From Acidobacteriota bacterium (GTDB taxonomy: Bacteria; Planctomycetota; Phycisphaerae; WQYP01; JAJZKJ01): a stretch of 6,002 bases of DNA. Shown one piece after another: positions 5,730-6,002 of the stretch. Numbering within the stretch: position 1 is the first letter of the stretch; every line of letters starts with the position of its first letter. Where the stretch lies: the NCBI GenBank assembly GCA_021804195.1, contig JAJZKJ010000151.1, positions 1 to 6,002 of the forward strand. Direction: 5' to 3'. Made by a program: the position numbers and the translations under genes. The notes beneath the pieces are model-generated. The model was not told the DNA's origin and did no database searches. It saw only the letters and a program-made list of their open reading frames with translations.

Positions 5730-5861
5730 CTACCCTTCGATCGCATGATCCATGCACAAATCGATCTGAAGGATCTGTTTGCCGCCGTCCGGATTTTCGC
5801 CCAGCACTTCAGTCAAATGCACAATCGTCGGTCGCGGGCATTTCACACACGGCACGCACAT
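5730..5861 (-). CDS. Small zinc-ribbon protein resembling the McsA N-terminus
   Basis: The 43-aa product begins MCVPCVKC and ends DLCMDHAIEG. Cys5-x2-Cys8 and Cys36-x2-His39 would form one zinc site. The layout, with C-P-x-P-x-x-x-H-L-T-E after the first pair and L-C-x-x-H-A at the second, is that of the McsA/UvrBC-motif family N-terminal zinc ribbon. In Firmicutes McsA activates the arginine kinase McsB; planctomycete relatives are usually much longer and carry a UvrB/UvrC motif, absent here. AGAGG lies 7 nt before the ATG at 5861; an in-frame GTG at 5885 is an alternative start. It converges with the nuclease gene, stop to stop, 27 bp apart. It may be naturally short or clipped at its 3' end by the neighbouring AT-rich insertion. 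Confidence 0.65.
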   Translation of the reverse strand: MCVPCVKCPRPTIVHLTEVLGENPDGGKQILQIDLCMDHAIEG

Positions 5862-5892
5862 AGCGCAACCTCTTGCGAAAAACACGATATCC

Positions 5893-5913
5893 GGAACCGC
5901 CGCCCGGCGGTCC
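5893..5913. other. GC-rich hairpin between the two minus-strand genes
   Basis: GGAACCGCC at 5893-5901 pairs with GGCGGTCC at 5906-5913 around GCCC, with one bulged base. It lies between the stop at 5948 and the zinc-ribbon start at 5861. On the minus strand no T-tract follows; on the plus strand TTATTATT comes soon after. It could end transcription of the upstream minus-strand gene or sit in the leader of the small gene. Confidence 0.3.
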
Positions 5914-5947
5914 CGCTTATTATTCTACGCCGGCCGGGGGAGCCAAA

Positions 5948-6002
5948 TCAGACGCTTTCCATCGCCCGCTGAAGTATATCCAGGGCCTGCTCCATCTGGG
6001 GG
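5948..6002 (-). CDS. C-terminal tail of an unidentified minus-strand gene (partial)
   Basis: On the minus strand a frame is open from the window edge to a TGA at 5950-5948, encoding PQMEQALDILQRAMESV. This is a regular amphipathic helix with GC-rich codon use, typical of a protein's last helix. Class III aminotransferases often end in a helix of this kind (x-x-A-L-x-I-L-x-x-A), but so do many other proteins, so I give no identity. It lies 86 bp before the small zinc-ribbon gene on the same strand. Confidence 0.4.
   Translation of the reverse strand, partial: PQMEQALDILQRAMESV

Noticed and set aside
5712..5972. 86-aa plus-strand open frame at the right end
   Set aside because: It is antisense to the zinc-ribbon gene and the partial gene, and its composition (His/Arg-rich) looks like a shadow frame.
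1..6002. CRISPR array, tRNA, rRNA or full insertion sequence
   Set aside because: No regularly spaced repeats, cloverleaf, rRNA-like stretch or transposase gene was seen on either strand.

Overview
The window looks like a GC-rich bacterial chromosome with short accessory insertions. A secreted protein with a YdjY-like domain and a McsA-type zinc-ribbon protein point to the Planctomycetota (possibly Phycisphaerae-like). That placement is inferred from gene flavour only; no rRNA or other phylogenetic marker is present.

Layout. Positions 1-99 hold the 3' end of a plus-strand gene, possibly thiL. It is followed after 5 nt by tsaE (105-620), the ATPase of the tRNA t6A machinery. The 621-941 gap holds a 154-bp MITE-like element (645-798) with 13-bp perfect terminal inverted repeats and an exact 8-bp target-site duplication. 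A perfect hairpin (892-912) lies between the converging tsaE and ruvX. On the minus strand, manC (GDP-mannose synthesis, 2446 to 1370) and ruvX (1361 to 942) are 8 nt apart and probably cotranscribed. A divergent promoter region (2447-2601) separates manC from a plus-strand gene (2602-4293) for a secreted protein with a YdjY-like domain and a long basic helical C-terminal half.

The 4294-5702 segment is clearly AT-richer and looks acquired. It opens with a hairpin and a second pair of inverted repeats (4341-4355 and 4474-4488) with the same end sequence as the first element. Just outside the right repeat is a near-consensus sigma-70 promoter, and then a gene with a strong ribosome binding site (4584-5702). 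Its 372-aa product has two tandem copies of a winged-helix-like domain followed by a PD-(D/E)XK nuclease-like domain. This orphan nuclease is the best candidate in the window for an uncharacterised defence or DNA-modification-sensing protein.

The right end returns to GC-rich sequence with two minus-strand genes: a 43-aa zinc-ribbon protein (5861 to 5730) resembling the N-terminus of McsA, and the C-terminal tail of an unidentified gene (5948-6002).

The vertically inherited genes (tsaE, ruvX, manC) are ordinary. The interest lies in the IS66-like non-autonomous elements and in the nuclease gene placed beside one of them.
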